Below, piece by piece: positions 24,044 through 35,509 of a stretch of 64,000 bases of DNA (within the stretch, counting starts at the first letter, position 1; each line of letters begins with the position of its first letter). Source of the stretch: Linnemannia elongata (taxonomy: Eukaryota; Mortierellomycota; Mortierellomycetes; Mortierellales; Mortierellaceae); NCBI GenBank assembly GCA_036320915.1, contig JAXBDG010000019.1, positions 868,001 to 932,000 of the forward strand, given 5' to 3'. Under the pieces are notes generated by a model. That model did no database searches and was not told the DNA's origin. It saw nothing but the letters and a program-made list of their open reading frames with translations. A program made the translations under genes and the position numbers.

Positions 24044-24529
24044 ATGCATTACCAAGAGGCAACTCCAAAACATTTTGCCCCATCCTTCGGACAGATCGAT
24101 GCGGACGTCCCTTATTCATCACTTCTCGGCACCTTAACGCCGTTCTTTGCTAATTCATTCGCACAGGTAAGTTCAGGGGCTTGATCTGAGGGTAGGTTTT
24201 GTACTTGGTGTGCCTTTTTGTCATGTTAGAGAGATAGAGCTGTGAACTTGATTTGTCAGGCGGTGCTGATCCCTTACCTCGCTCCCTACCTCCCTTTGTC
24301 TCTCATCCAACAGGTGACAAAACTGCTCTCATACGGTCATGACCTCCACTCTCTCCGTCTATCTCTTTCAATGCATTGTCCTCAGCCACTGACTCCAATG
24401 GTCTGGTGGCTCATCTTCTCTTTGCCTCCTTTTTTCTCTTCTTTTTTTTCGCCTTATTTATGCTCCTCTTTGCTTCAGTTGCTTGCCTTCAAGAAATACA
24501 ATCACTGGCCGAAATACCGTCAACAGTAA
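24044..24529 (+). CDS. small three-exon protein, 75 residues, unknown function
   Basis: Exons 24044-24166, 24260-24313 and 24479-24529 give 75 codons plus stop, all phase 0. The donors are GTAAGT and GTGACA, and the last acceptor has a strong pyrimidine tract (cttttttttcgcc...cttcag). The protein begins MHYQEATPKHFAPSFGQIDA, has a hydrophobic, proline-containing middle (AVLIPYLAPYLPLSLIQQ) encoded entirely by exon 2, and ends with a basic aromatic tail (FKKYNHWPKYRQQ). The exon-length hydrophobic segment suggests a small membrane-associated protein, perhaps mitochondrial or ER. I recognise no family. Support is splice and frame consistency plus composition in an otherwise non-coding region. 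The second exon could instead read through to the same stop. Confidence 0.5.
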
Positions 24530-27370
24530 AACTACAAATGGACTTCAATAGCACGATATCTTTGAACAGCGGAGTGAACAGCGGGCGAACAAAACGAACA
24601 GGAGTTAGAAGGTCGTACTTCCATTCAAGTTAGGCATCGATGTAATTTTTAGGTTCAATCATTAGAGGTAAGCGAGGAAAAGAGAGAGGACCATGGACGA
24701 GCCTAGAAGGGGGAGTGATCGTGGGGGAGGGTGTGGCTTATCGACAAACGCCACCAACCTCTTCAGACTGTTCTAATTGGTGGACAAAGAAACGCGATCG
24801 CGTTTTTCACTTCTTCAAGGTAGATCATTTCCCCTTCGTTGACCAGCTGCCACTCTTCTGAGGCAGGTTTTCATATACTCACTTTATCATTCTAAAGCTC
24901 TCTCACCATGGTCGACGCCGTCAATACAAATGTCAATTGGAGAAAGAAAGACTTAAGAAAAGAGTTCCAACAGATTTAAGTTTCGGTCAAATTCTTTGTC
25001 TGAAGTTATTCCGCACTTTGTTTGTTTTGCATTTCTCCTCTATTTCTCCACAACCCATCTGTTTGCCTCTTTGTGTGTAATTGTCGTTTTTAAGTATTGT
25101 TTGAATTCACGAGCTTCATGGAGCCTTTAGAAGGACGCATACAAAGAACGGGGTGATCTGTAAAGGTAATGGACTGAATGTTGAAAAGAAAGGGCGAAGA
25201 ATACACAAATGCCGTTGCAGCCGCAGAAAGAGGAAGTGAATAGATATTTGGCTAAAAGGTTCACCCTAGGAATGTCTACCCTTTTTTTTTTTTTTTTTTT
25301 TTTTTTGGCCGAACAGGGGTACCCGTCAAAACATTTGAAAAGTGAGGTAAAGAAAGAAGGAATGCGTATCCATGGTCCTATTGTGTCGTTGGTGCGACAA
25401 AATCCCATCATTGCACTGGAAAACGTATCGGTAAGCCATTTTGGATAGCAACAGACGGGAGGGAGGGCCTGGAGCCCTATACGGTAACCAGTTTTGCATG
25501 GAGACACAAGAATGAGGTAAAGCGGAAGAATATAAGCCCATTGTCTCCCTAGAATGTGTCCTTGTGGATCTTAATACACCTAACATGGCGCTGTTACAGT
25601 TGCTTCCTTGTTCCACTTTTTTGTCTATCCATGCCCCTCTCAGCTCACATCCGCGATTTGTCCGGCATTATGTTGCTCTTTCATGTGTTGCTTAGAACAC
25701 TTGAGAGATCAAACAATGCAATATTATCAAGCTTGCGGCCTAAACAATCGCTTTAAACATGTCTTCGCCTGAAAAGGAGGAATAAGCAAGAGAAATATGC
25801 GACAAAGTCGTGAGAGGCAACGGAAAATCGAAGCATAACGAAAAAGCGAATGTAGGCCAGTCCGGCTATTTCATGACCAAGTAGAAATATCATATCTCTA
25901 ATGCAGTCTAAAAAAGCGCCATCATCCAGCGCGCGCGCACAACATTCGTCCTTTTTTTTGTACTCCCAATGCACACTGTCATGCACGATCCTACGTCCTC
26001 CATTTTGTTTTTCTTACAGCTCTCAGATTTTTTATGTGGTGGTAAGGGTTCCGCCTTGCTCCATTATGTAAACAGCTCAAAACAACATGCAGTCTTCATC
26101 CAATCTGCCAACCCTTCTCAGCCAACCATATCAGTCCAACTTTGCATCTCAACCAACCATTCATTCCAGTTTTCTACTGTCAGTCCAACCGACTTGCCAG
26201 CCGAGAAGGCACATGGTCGACTCCATTTGTGGCGAGGAAACAAGAAAGCAGAAACAGGAGAAGCAAACGAGAGAAGTAAGTGAGGAGGATGTGAGCTCTC
26301 GATGCTTAAGGTTTCGTTTTCTTTGGGCGAAAAGAGAAAAGGACAGGCGAATGTGATATAGCCCACACTAGGCTTATTAGAATCCAAAAAGCGAGACAAA
26401 AGTTTATTTTCAACTGGAATGTGGATGGGGGCATTTTTTCTTACATTCGCCCACTTTCACTCTGAGGAAGTAGGATGGCGCGACGAGAACAGGGTATTAA
26501 ACGAGAAATGCAAAGACCCCTTGCTGATTCCCTGCAGCGAACGTGCCCTCATCACCCCCTTTCCTCCTTTCAGACCGTTAACGGGGGAACGGACATTACG
26601 TCCAAAGAGGAGGAGGAGGAGATGAAGGCATACAATTGCGAACATGTCAACAGAACATCGGACCGCAACAACAAAGAGCGACTGGTCACTATCACTCAGG
26701 GGTAAAATATTGCACAAGGTTTTTTCTCTCTCCACTCACTTTGTTTACTCGCCCTTTTCTCTCCTATTGTCCCATCATCGAATCGCTTGGACCCTTCTTT
26801 CTTGAGAGCAAACGCCTACATGCATGCACTTGTATGCAAGTCGGAAGAGAACAGAAAGGCTAAACGATCTCAAGGAAGAGGAGAATGGAAGGAAGACGGG
26901 CGCCTCTTTGTTTGTTTTCTGTTCTTCTTTGGTCTTTTGAGTGTGAAAGGGACGGGTCTCGGTCCTCCGGGTACATAGTCCATGATCCATGTACTCTACT
27001 CCCTGATGTACACCTACCACAACAATCACCCTCCGTTCTCCTTTGCTTCTTCCATACTCACCCCCTAGATTTCTTGTACTAGCCTCTCACTCCAGCTCCC
27101 GGTTGAATAATTAACAACTCCAAAGGCACCTCCAGCTCTGTCTCTCCCTCGCTCATTGGCGTTTTTCTTGTTCTCCAATCAATTCTAGCTTGCCAATTTG
27201 TTCTTCATGTAATTGCTAGTTACTTAACGCCGTTGATGCTTGTGTTATTTGTTGTTTTGTGCGGCATAATTTAAGTAAGGGTGTGTTTGTTGTCCGTTTG
27301 AAGTTTGTTCCTTGTTCCTGAATGTACTGCCTCGGTGGATTGCCATTCACCCTAATACTTTCGAAAAGTA
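24530..27370. other. gene-poor stretch
   Basis: No gene supported. An AT-rich T tract lies at 25280-25305. A short frame MVDAVNTNVNWRKKDLRKEF starts at 24908 and stops after 23 codons; it might be an orphan exon. The last 300 bp are presumed promoter of the glycosidase gene. Confidence 0.45.
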
Positions 27371-27376
27371 TATAAA
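27371..27376 (+). promoter_or_regulatory. candidate TATA box of the GH5 gene
   Basis: TATAAA (in agtatataaacctgg) lies about 145 bp upstream of the ATG at 27520, followed by a CT-rich leader. A consensus match only. Confidence 0.4.
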
Positions 27377-27519
27377 CCTGGCACGTTTTCTGCATTTTTT
27401 ATCTCCTTCCTTAGCCCTCCTCGCTCTTCCACCAACTCACCACCTACATCCCACCCTCGCCTCGCGACTCCCTCCTCCTTTTCATCTCATCCGTCCAACA
27501 CCTCACTTCCACTAAAACA

Positions 27520-30023
27520 ATGAAACTCCTGTCAATCTCCGCCGCCGTCGGAGCATTCCTTCTATCCTCCCTCGCCCACGCAGAGATCTCCAAGATCGTC
27601 CGCGTCGACCAAGCCAGCCAACAGTTCATCGATGCCCAAGGTCGATCCCGTCATTTCCATGGAACCAACATGGTCAAGAAGAAGTACCCCTGGCACCTGG
27701 ATATCAACAACTTTGTTGCAGGGTATTCTCTTGTGGATAGGGATATCCAGCATCTCAAGGATTTGAACATCAATGTCATTCGTCTCGGTAAGTCCCCTGG
27801 AAGTTTTTTTTTTGTTGTTGTTGTTGTTGTTATTGTTGTGTGTTTGTGTTTTGTTGGCGTTGTATGGCAATGGTAGCTGACCATTTTGCACATTTTTTTT
27901 CTCCTGTTTAAATGAATACTGTGATATAGGTGTACATTGGGCGGGTGTGGAGCCAGTTCGTGGGCAGTACAACCAGACTTACTTGGATATCACCAACACC
28001 ATCATCCAGAGACTGCAGGACAATGGAATCTATACCCTCGTCGACCAACATCAAGACGTCTTGTCCGCCCAAACTTGTGGCCACGGTGTTCCACTCGTAA
28101 GTGTTTCCTTCTTCTCATTTTTATCATCTAACTTGAGCTCTTCGTGAAAAAAATAGTTGACACCAAAACCTAACACCACTCCTTTCCTTCCTTTCATTCC
28201 CCCTCTTCACCCCAACAACAAAACCAAAAATAGTGGTTCGTGAAGCCAGACTGGGTTGATCCGGCCCATAGGATGCCCTACCCGCAAAAGGCCCCCTTCG
28301 CCGTCGACGCCAACGGTGTCCCCTCCGACGCCGAGTGCAATTCGATCGACTGGTCCACTTCCTACCTGGACTATGCTGTCGGAAATGCATTTGGTCGTCT
28401 CTACAACAACTATGATAACCTCGGAGATGCCTGGGCTGCTTATTGGAAGGTTGTTGCGTCCAAGTATATGAACTTTCCTGGTGTTATGGGTTACGATCTC
28501 ATGAACGGTATGTTTTCCTTTGTTGTATTGTCGATGGCCAGCATTCTTTTGTAACTTTGTGTAATTGTACTTTGTGGATGGATGCCAAAGAGGAGATCGG
28601 ATGCTTGGACCTCCTCTTTATCACACCCCTGCATAATACACCGTAAACAAACTCCCTTGGAGGAATGATGACACTTACAAAACAACAATATGATCTCTAC
28701 ATCTAATTAATAGAACCGTGGGTGGGTGACCATATGGCCGACCCAACACTCCTCGTACCCGGAGTGGCAGACCACGCCAACATGGAAGCCCTCTGGAACA
28801 AGGGCAACGCCGCCATCCGCACCGTCGACCCAACAACCATCGTCATGTTCGAGGGTTCAACCTATGATGTCCTCTCGGGTTTCAACAATGTCCCCGGTGG
28901 GGATGGCTCCAAAACCGCACATTCGTACCATTATTACAAACCTCCACAACTCGGATCCATCGAGACGACCATCACCAACCGGATCAAAGACAACAACCGT
29001 CTCAAGACCACGGGTATGCTGACAGAGTTTGAGATCTGGGATTCGAGCCCTGCAGGGGTCGCCAAGTCGCTCGAGGTTGCTGTTCAGGCTGATCGGTACC
29101 TCCAGTCCTGGGCCGCCTGGTCCTATGAGGAGTTGTTGAATTGGACGACGGGTGAGCCTTCCCCTCAACTGTCGCTCATCTATGCGCGTTCTTATGCCGA
29201 GGCGACGGCTGGTGTGACAAAGACGTCGTACTTTGAGGATTATACTGGAAAGTACTGGGTGTCCTGGGCCGCCAACACGGCGATTACTGCCCCTGGTCTG
29301 ATTCGTATCTCGCAGAAGGCTTACTACCCTGACGGCATCCGTGTCATCTCCAACCCTCCTGATGCGATCACGCATACTATGGAGAACGATGGTGTAGTGC
29401 AGTTGCATTACACCAGTACTGCGGTCAATGGTCAAGTTATCCTTTCGAGTGTCCAGCCCTACTACCCTACCGGTGTTCTCAAGAACTCTGCCTCTGGTGG
29501 CAAGTGCATCGACATCTTCCAGGGCACCCTCAACCCCGTAAGTCTACCTTTCTCATTCTCTTTTCCCTCTTCTCACTACCCCCATTCTTGTTCGATGGCT
29601 AACCAACCCCCTTTTATCTATGTTTTCTTCTCGACAACTCATTAGAACAACCCAATTGCGCTGTACACATGCGGCCCCTCTTGGAACCAAGTCTGGAAAT
29701 TCAAGCAAGGCACAATCCAACTAGCATTCGACCAATCCCACAAATCAGACGCCTACTGCCTCGATACCCAACAAAACGCCCCCACCGACAAGTTCCTCAA
29801 CATCGTTCTCAATCCCTGTGTTGCCAACAAGGCCTCCCAACAATGGACCACGAATGCTGCGGGCAACATTGTCAACACAGCTTCCGGATACTGTGTGGAT
29901 ATCAATGGCTCGAATTATAACGATGGGACCAAGTTGTTGGGATACGCTTGTGGGAACGCTCAAGCGAACCAAGTTTGGGCGTTGCCTAATGGTACCAATG
30001 GTGTCTGGCAGGTTAAGCTTTGA
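27520..30023 (+). CDS. secreted GH5 glycosidase, endoglycoceramidase-like, with R-type lectin tail
   Basis: Five exons: 27520-27787, 27930-28096, 28234-28507, 28714-29537, 29646-30023, 636 codons. Signal peptide at residues 1-21 (MKLLSISAAVGAFLLSSLAHA, cut after AHA). The GH5 (clan A) barrel shows NVIRLGVHW, LVDQHQDVLS, LMNEPW with acid/base Glu237, SYHYYKPP, and LTEFE with probable nucleophile Glu341. The QHQDV and NEPW context resembles endoglycoceramidases and related fungal glucosylceramide or sterol glucosidases. A beta-sandwich region follows, then a C-terminal R-type (ricin B-like) lectin module with CIDIF, CLDT, CVDI and QxW motifs NQVWKF, SQQWTT and NQVWAL. It probably releases sugar from glycolipids outside the cell; exact substrate is unproven. 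Confidence 0.88.
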
Positions 30024-30173
30024 AAAAAAAAAAGCGCCTCGTGTTTTCTGATATCCCCCCCCCCCCTCCCCCTCCCCCTCACCCTTCCCTTTCTTTCCTC
30101 TCTTTTTTCTATATTTCAATTTCTTACACAAAATAATTCTCACTAGCAAAGACTGGATCTTTGCCTTATAAAT

Positions 30174-30179
30174 AATAAA
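30174..30179 (+). terminator. candidate polyadenylation signal of the GH5 gene
   Basis: AATAAA lies 150 bp after the stop, just before the convergent neighbour's end at 30195. A consensus match only. Confidence 0.35.
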
Positions 30180-30194
30180 CAAATCCCCTTTCCT

Positions 30195-30632
30195 TTATTT
30201 GCGTTTGCTGCTTGGGGAAGTGTCTGGCTTGGACCGTTGCTTCTGTTGGTGTTCAAGGTCCCGGGCACGACTCTGTTGAACCAACTTGCCAATCTGGGTC
30301 ATAGTCAATCCACCTGGCCCCTTGATCTTGTCCGGATCCAACTTGCTGTCCTTGTTTGAGCTGCTACTTGTAGTAGACGAGTTGGAGGATCGGGAGGGGG
30401 AAGGTGGTGTTACGCCTGGACCGGGGCGGTTTGAAGAGGAGGAAGAATTTTGGAGGAGTAGGGTGCTGGAGAGGTGTCTTGACTGGGAGGAGTAAGAGTT
30501 GTGAATGGAAGAGTGCCTTAATGCGTAGAGAGGTGTGGAAGAGGAGGCCTTGGTTCCTGAGGCTGCTGTTGGCACTGTTTGGCAAGCCCTGGTAGCAGGA
30601 ATGGAGAGCGATGTGAATCGACGCAAGGACAT
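30195..30632 (-). CDS. small Ser-rich protein with a mitochondrial-type presequence
   Basis: A single exon of 145 codons, started at ATG 30632 because it opens on MSLRRFTSLSIPATRACQTV: an Arg/Ser-rich stretch without acidic residues, typical of a mitochondrial targeting sequence. An in-frame upstream ATG at 30737 would bury that signal. The middle is a long Ser/Thr/Asn low-complexity linker. The C-terminal third (KGPGGLTMTQIGKLVQQSRA) is the only part likely to fold. It ends in a Lys/Arg-rich tail. No family recognised; mitochondrial location is inference. It is convergent with the GH5 gene. Confidence 0.6.
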   Translation of the reverse strand: MSLRRFTSLSIPATRACQTVPTAASGTKASSSTPLYALRHSSIHNSYSSQSRHLSSTLLLQNSSSSSNRPGPGVTPPSPSRSSNSSTTSSSSNKDSKLDPDKIKGPGGLTMTQIGKLVQQSRARDLEHQQKQRSKPDTSPSSKRK

Positions 30633-30942
30633 TTGAGCGCGAGAGGAGTAATGTGAAGAGACAAGAAGGAAAAGTGCAAAGGGTCTCCTTTGAAGCACGC
30701 GTTCTGAACATTTTCTCACCCAATGAATACGAGTCACAAACGGAGATGCATTATTTTGCGTTTGTATTGTTCGTTGTTACTTGTCTATTGTACAAAATGA
30801 GTTCCTACGGCATATACCACTGCTCCGCAAATGCCTATCCTCAGCTACGACCTTCCTTCCATCATTCCTTCAACCCATATCCCTTATTTGGACCATCTAG
30901 CCAACCACTAAGCCAAACCGGCCACAAAAAAGTATCCACCTA

Positions 30943-32239
30943 TTATCGACGACGGATGGTATGAGGAGCTTCAGCGTTGGGAGCCAGACCAATCAAAGTC
31001 TTACCATCCCAGGGACTACGACACGAGGGGCAAACCGGGTTGTTCATGTTCCCAAAGTACTTCATTGCACAGTGCTGGTGCAGTCTAGCTGCGCATGCCG
31101 CAACATTACAGCGTTGTCCCTTGGTGATGATTTCCATGCACAGCGTACACTCCTGTATTTGATCTTCGTATGCTTCCTTCAAGAATGACTGCAGTTCCAG
31201 AAGTGTCCTTGTTGACAATGACAATGCTCCCTTCCTAGGTGAGTGTAGTTACACGTATATAAGGAAGAAGAATGTCAGTAATTGGGCTCCAGGAATTCGT
31301 TTCTGTAAACAACCAACGAGAAAAAAAAATGGAAAAATACGTACTTTGATCTGTTGAGCCACTTGTCCTGAACGAACCGGCTGATCAGGTCCTCAGCCCC
31401 AGCCTTCGTCAATTGTAATGACTTGTTCTCCTTGTTCTTCAGTTTCGACGCCTCGTTCACAGCTGCTGTCGAACTGATGCAATACAACTCATCATCCGCT
31501 GTCACAATTGCGTCCAGCTATGTTCCAAGTCGACAAAAGGGCGTGAGAAGGATTGTTATATGAATGGGGTTTTTTTTGTTATGACCTAACGAAAACATCA
31601 AACTTCTATTTGTTTTATGTGTTTGTTCGCGCAGTCATTTGTCACTCACCAAGTGTTTGAAGTACTCGAGTTCCAGAGGAGTGTATCCCGTTGCGACCTG
31701 TGCAATCTTTTGTTCGTTCGTGTTTGTCTATGTATCCATGAATGACGAAAAAAAAACCAGACGGTCAGTCAAAAAATGCTCTTTGCAAAAGTAAACAAAA
31801 TCCATAGTGGTTATCGTCGAGGGACGAAGAGATGTATGTACCAGGGCCAAGATTTTATCTCCGTTGGCCTCATCCTGCGCCCTCCTGATCTCAAACTCCA
31901 AACTGCTGAGGGAATCATTCACCGTGTTGATGAAATCCGTAAAGTCATCTTGGTCAAACGGTGCTATTCAAGTGAATGGGTCCAAAAGGCAGGGAATGTT
32001 AGTCGAGGAATGGTACAGTCAGCCCTAGGTGTTTGTGTTTGTTTGTTGTTTTTGCCACCAATTTTGGTGCTTTTTTCCAGAGGAGATCTTGGTGGTCTGA
32101 GAGGAGTACAAGACATGCCTTTCGTGGCTTGACAGACGCGTGCGTGGAGGTCGATGGCGTCCTTCTCACTCATGAATCGCCTGGAGATGACGGCCTGGAG
32201 GAAGAGGCGATGTGTGTCTGAATAGTCCTGGGTCGTCAT
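30943..32239 (-). CDS. NSE1: SMC5/6 complex subunit NSE1, RING E3 ligase
   Basis: Five exons from the start: 32119-32239, 31842-31963, 31650-31727, 31345-31517, 30943-31234, 261 codons, close to the usual NSE1 length. The first intron seems to use a GC donor (AAAG|GCATGT), needed to keep the frame into APFDQDDFTDF. The N-terminus (HRLFLQAVISRRFMSEKDAI) is the MAGE-binding winged-helix part, and LEYFKHLLDAIV spans an exon junction. Exon 5 carries the variant RING: CTLCMEI, CNVAAC, RLHQHC and CPSCRSPW. NSE1 pairs with NSE3 and NSE4 on SMC5/6 in the nucleus and supports homologous-recombination repair; its RING promotes ubiquitin ligation. Confidence 0.93.
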
Positions 32240-33104
32240 GGCCTTTGAAGGTTGAAGTTTCGGCGAAAGTCAAGAAGAAGTGAGAGAAGTCAGGCAAGGC
32301 ACAAAAAGTAGTCAAAGAAAAAGCCACTTTCTCAAAGGCATTTTATTTTAATAATTTTTTTTTTTTTTGTTCTTGTTGAATAAGTATAAGAAAGAAGGGT
32401 GAGGCTGCTGTGGTGGGCCAATAATCCGCATTGAGTTTCAGCCCCCTCCTCTCGAAAGAAGAGGCGACCTACAGCGTATTGGACTTATAGAAGCTGTGTG
32501 CCAGAGGCCGATTTCAATCTTCTTCAAAAGAGAAGAGAATTGCTGGTAGCCAAAGTATCTCACCAGCGACTAACTGGTGTCCCCACTAGGGAAGGAAGTG
32601 CACCTACGCGGACTTTACCCGCTTGCAATTGACTCTTGCTGGATCACTTTTCAAAAAATGAAAAATGTCGCAGCCGTAGTTGTTTCCAAGCAAACGCTAT
32701 TCAGCCCCCCAGAGCAGTCTAAGGAAAAAAATCTCCCTCGCGGATGGGACGAGGGAACGACACTTATACTGCGGGACTGCCAGAATCTCTTTGTTGTCAT
32801 CATTTAAACTCAATACAACTATTTGATGCTATGGGGGGTCGTACGTAAATATGCACTCATTTCAACTGAACTAAATTGAGAGGCAGGGTAGGGACTGTTT
32901 GTTGATTGGGCAAACACTGAAGAAAAATCAACGCTTTCACTCTCTTTTCCTCCACGACAAACCAGACGCGCCTCTTCAAGTTCAGGACCAGTGGAGCAAA
33001 GACATCTCGCCGATCCGCAGACCCGCACCGAATCCTACATCCACCTTGCATCAGGGCAACAACTTAATAACCACCAATACAACCAACATCTACGCAACAA
33101 CAAC
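32240..33104. promoter_or_regulatory. divergent intergenic region of NSE1 and the NKP2-like gene
   Basis: The two genes point away from each other across 865 bp. A T tract lies at 32357-32370. No gene inside is supported. Confidence 0.45.
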
Positions 33105-34072
33105 ATGAAGGAAAAAGAACTCTTGGCCTCATTCCTAGTCGGGAGCGAACTGCACGACAGCGTGTCCTTCACAAAGTTCACAAGCTACTTCCCAGCAAAC
33201 CTCAGAACCCATCCTGAGGTCAAGGATCTCTACAGGGCTTACATGACTAGCCGTCACAACGTCCGCAACAAAGTCAAGAGGAATATCGAGATCGAGGCTC
33301 GGAGGAACCCGTTTTATATCAGTCCTCAACAGGTGCAGGAGCAAGAACGGGAGCGGGAGCGGGATGGGAGGAAGGAGGAGGAGCGGGATGATGAACTGAT
33401 GGCATTGGAGGGGTTTGATGAATTGGAGCCGGAGGATATGGATTATTACATGGAGCTAGATGTAAGCGGCATATATGGCAAAGCAGCAAACCTCTCCGCT
33501 TTCGTTTTGGACTTGCAAAGAAACCCATAGATCTAATTTTGAACTTGTTTTTGTTCATATATAACGGGAATGATATAGGACGTGGACAAGCACTTGACAC
33601 TGGACAAGGCGATTCAGGAGCTAGCAGTCGCCGAAAAGATCTACAAGAAGGAAGTCGAGAAGCTGGAGCGAGAGTGCACCGCTATTGCACAGGAGTTCCA
33701 AGAGTACGTCGCACCTTGTTACTCTATTTCAACCCTTAGCAGTTTCATGACATTGTGTTTTTTTTCAGCTATTGACATCCTGTCCTTTTCTTTTCTCTCC
33801 GTTGTGCTCGTTAGTCTTGATCTGGAGGTGAACTCGGTGAAGGTCCCCAACCAACCCTTTGAGGGCGTTAACGAGGCCGCATTGGCCAGCGACTTGCAGG
33901 TAATATTAACTCTCCGTACCGGTTCTTCAGGACACAACGTTTTTTGTTTGTCCAGAATGCTTACTGTACCTATTCTCTAACCCCACCCCACAATTTCATC
34001 TTCGCCTTCTCATAGAGCTTAATCGCCATGTGCGACGCTCTTACCAGCGAGGCAGCGAATGCCAAGAAGTAG
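33105..34072 (+). CDS. Cnl2/NKP2-like kinetochore protein
   Basis: Four exons: 33105-33461, 33579-33703, 33815-33899, 34016-34072, 207 codons. The N-terminus (ELLASFLVGSELHDSVSFTK, then FTSYFPANLR and HPEVKDLYRAYMTSRHNVRN) matches the start of the Cnl2/NKP2 family of inner-kinetochore (CCAN/Ctf19-complex) proteins. An acidic and Arg/Glu-rich linker follows, then a coiled coil (LTLDKAIQELAVAEKIYKKE) and a short C-terminal helix. In yeast Nkp2 pairs with Nkp1 and docks on COMA at the centromere. The family call comes from recognising the N-terminal pattern and the size; a profile search would settle it. Confidence 0.8.
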
Positions 34073-34314
34073 CGCTTCCCCGCCCTTTTCGTCGCCTTGC
34101 AAAGAAGACCTTACCTCAAACTGGCTCTTTTCGCATCCCTGTACTATTAGCCCCCCCCCCTCCTGTATTCTAATGAAAACTTAATTTGCTCCGCTTGCTT
34201 GCCCGATTGCACTCCCGGATCAACTTCCAACTACTTTCACGCATCTCTTGTTCACTTAATTGCCGGATATTTTATTTCTCGAGTGACATGGCTTGTACTG
34301 GAACAAGAGACGCA

Positions 34315-35053
34315 TCATGACCGGAAAAGGGAGCACTTCTTGAAGGCATCCTTGACTTCCTGACTCCTGCGAATAGGCGCTGTCGAAATACACGTCAAGA
34401 TATCCTCGGGCTGTTCCCTCCATGTGACATGAGGCACGTCCAACCCTGAAAGGCTTGCAGCCAAAGTCTCCAGCTGTGGCAAGTTCTTTATCTATATGGG
34501 GTTTTGCCGAAAGAAAAAGAAGATGTGAGATATGTGTGTGTAATTACTGTGACAGGCCATCTGCAGTTGTGGGGGTGAGGGAGAGAAAAAGATAGAGAGA
34601 GAGAATTGTTGTTGACTTGTACCTCGAGGACGACTTTGTGCATGTTGTGGAGATCTGCGAGGTACTCGCGTGTATCTGGATGATCCCTGGTCTTGTGGAG
34701 GACGGCTGTAGAAGCGTGGCATGCCTGTGCGATCACACTACACATCAATGGACAAATTTCGTAGAAAGCACAATGATACGATTATTAGCTAAGTTGCGCT
34801 CATATATCTCCTGTCTGTGATGGACCACGGTATGAAAGCAATTGGTGAACGCATATTTACCTTCCAGTCGACCAGCCAAGGGTCTACGAATTTTTAAGTC
34901 GTCAGGATATGCTTGGTTAGTTGAGTATGAGGACATCAACATATGAGATATCGACAAAAGTCCAGGTCGAGTGAAATAGAGGCAATATTGTATTATCCAG
35001 ACCTTGATGAGATCCTTGCGGATAACGATAAACATAGTCAGGTGCTCAGACAT
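34315..35053 (-). CDS. PTRHD1-type (Pth2-fold) peptidyl-tRNA hydrolase-like protein
   Basis: Four exons from the start: 35003-35053, 34861-34883 (a 23-nt microexon), 34623-34737, 34315-34491, 121 codons. It opens [17 protein letters not shown]; the microexon supplies TLGWSTGS, joining to [13 protein letters not shown], the diagnostic Pth2/PTRHD1 helix. [20 protein letters not shown] is the substrate-side strand and helix, with an isoleucine inserted at the exon junction. Pth2-fold enzymes cleave peptidyl-tRNA; for PTRHD1 relatives that activity is not firmly established. Without the 23-nt exon the frame cannot be kept, which supports it strongly. The first donor (AAG|GTCTGG) is weak. Convergent with the NKP2-like gene, 242 bp apart. 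Confidence 0.9.
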
Positions 35054-35509
35054 GGCTCTGGTTGTCCTTAGGGTATGCTGGTGAATTGTAAGAAGAGTGA
35101 AAGAACGATAGGACGGAAAAGTGGGAAACAGAGACGAGAATGAATCTGGGCGAACAAAGCTAAGCCACACGTGGGACCTGAAAACAGACTCAACCGCTCA
35201 AAGTGCACGGACAGACCGACGAGACCAATAAGAGCGGGCCAACTTCCAAGGTATGACTTGTTGGATAGCACCAGCACAAAGCGGTAACGTGAGGTAACCT
35301 AGCCATCCATCCACCTTTTTTTTGGTTAACTTTTTTCCCCTCCGAAACGCGTTTCCTTTTTCTCGTTGCTATCGCAAACGCAGACAAATAAAAAATCATG
35401 GTGTCTTTATCACGTTGTTACTCCCGCCAAGTTTAACTGGACAGCTGTCCCAACGTGGCAAAGCACTAGCAAGTCGAGGGTGGTGTTAACTCCCATTCAT
35501 TTATTCTCG
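35054..35509. other. intergenic, no gene seen
   Basis: Upstream region of the PTRHD1-like gene and 3' side of the Zn2Cys6 gene, both on the minus strand. No coding frame supported. Confidence 0.4.

Noticed and set aside
28857..29435. 192-codon minus-strand frame inside the GH5 gene
   Set aside because: It is antisense to a well-supported GH5 exon with catalytic motifs, and its composition is Arg-rich as expected of a shadow.
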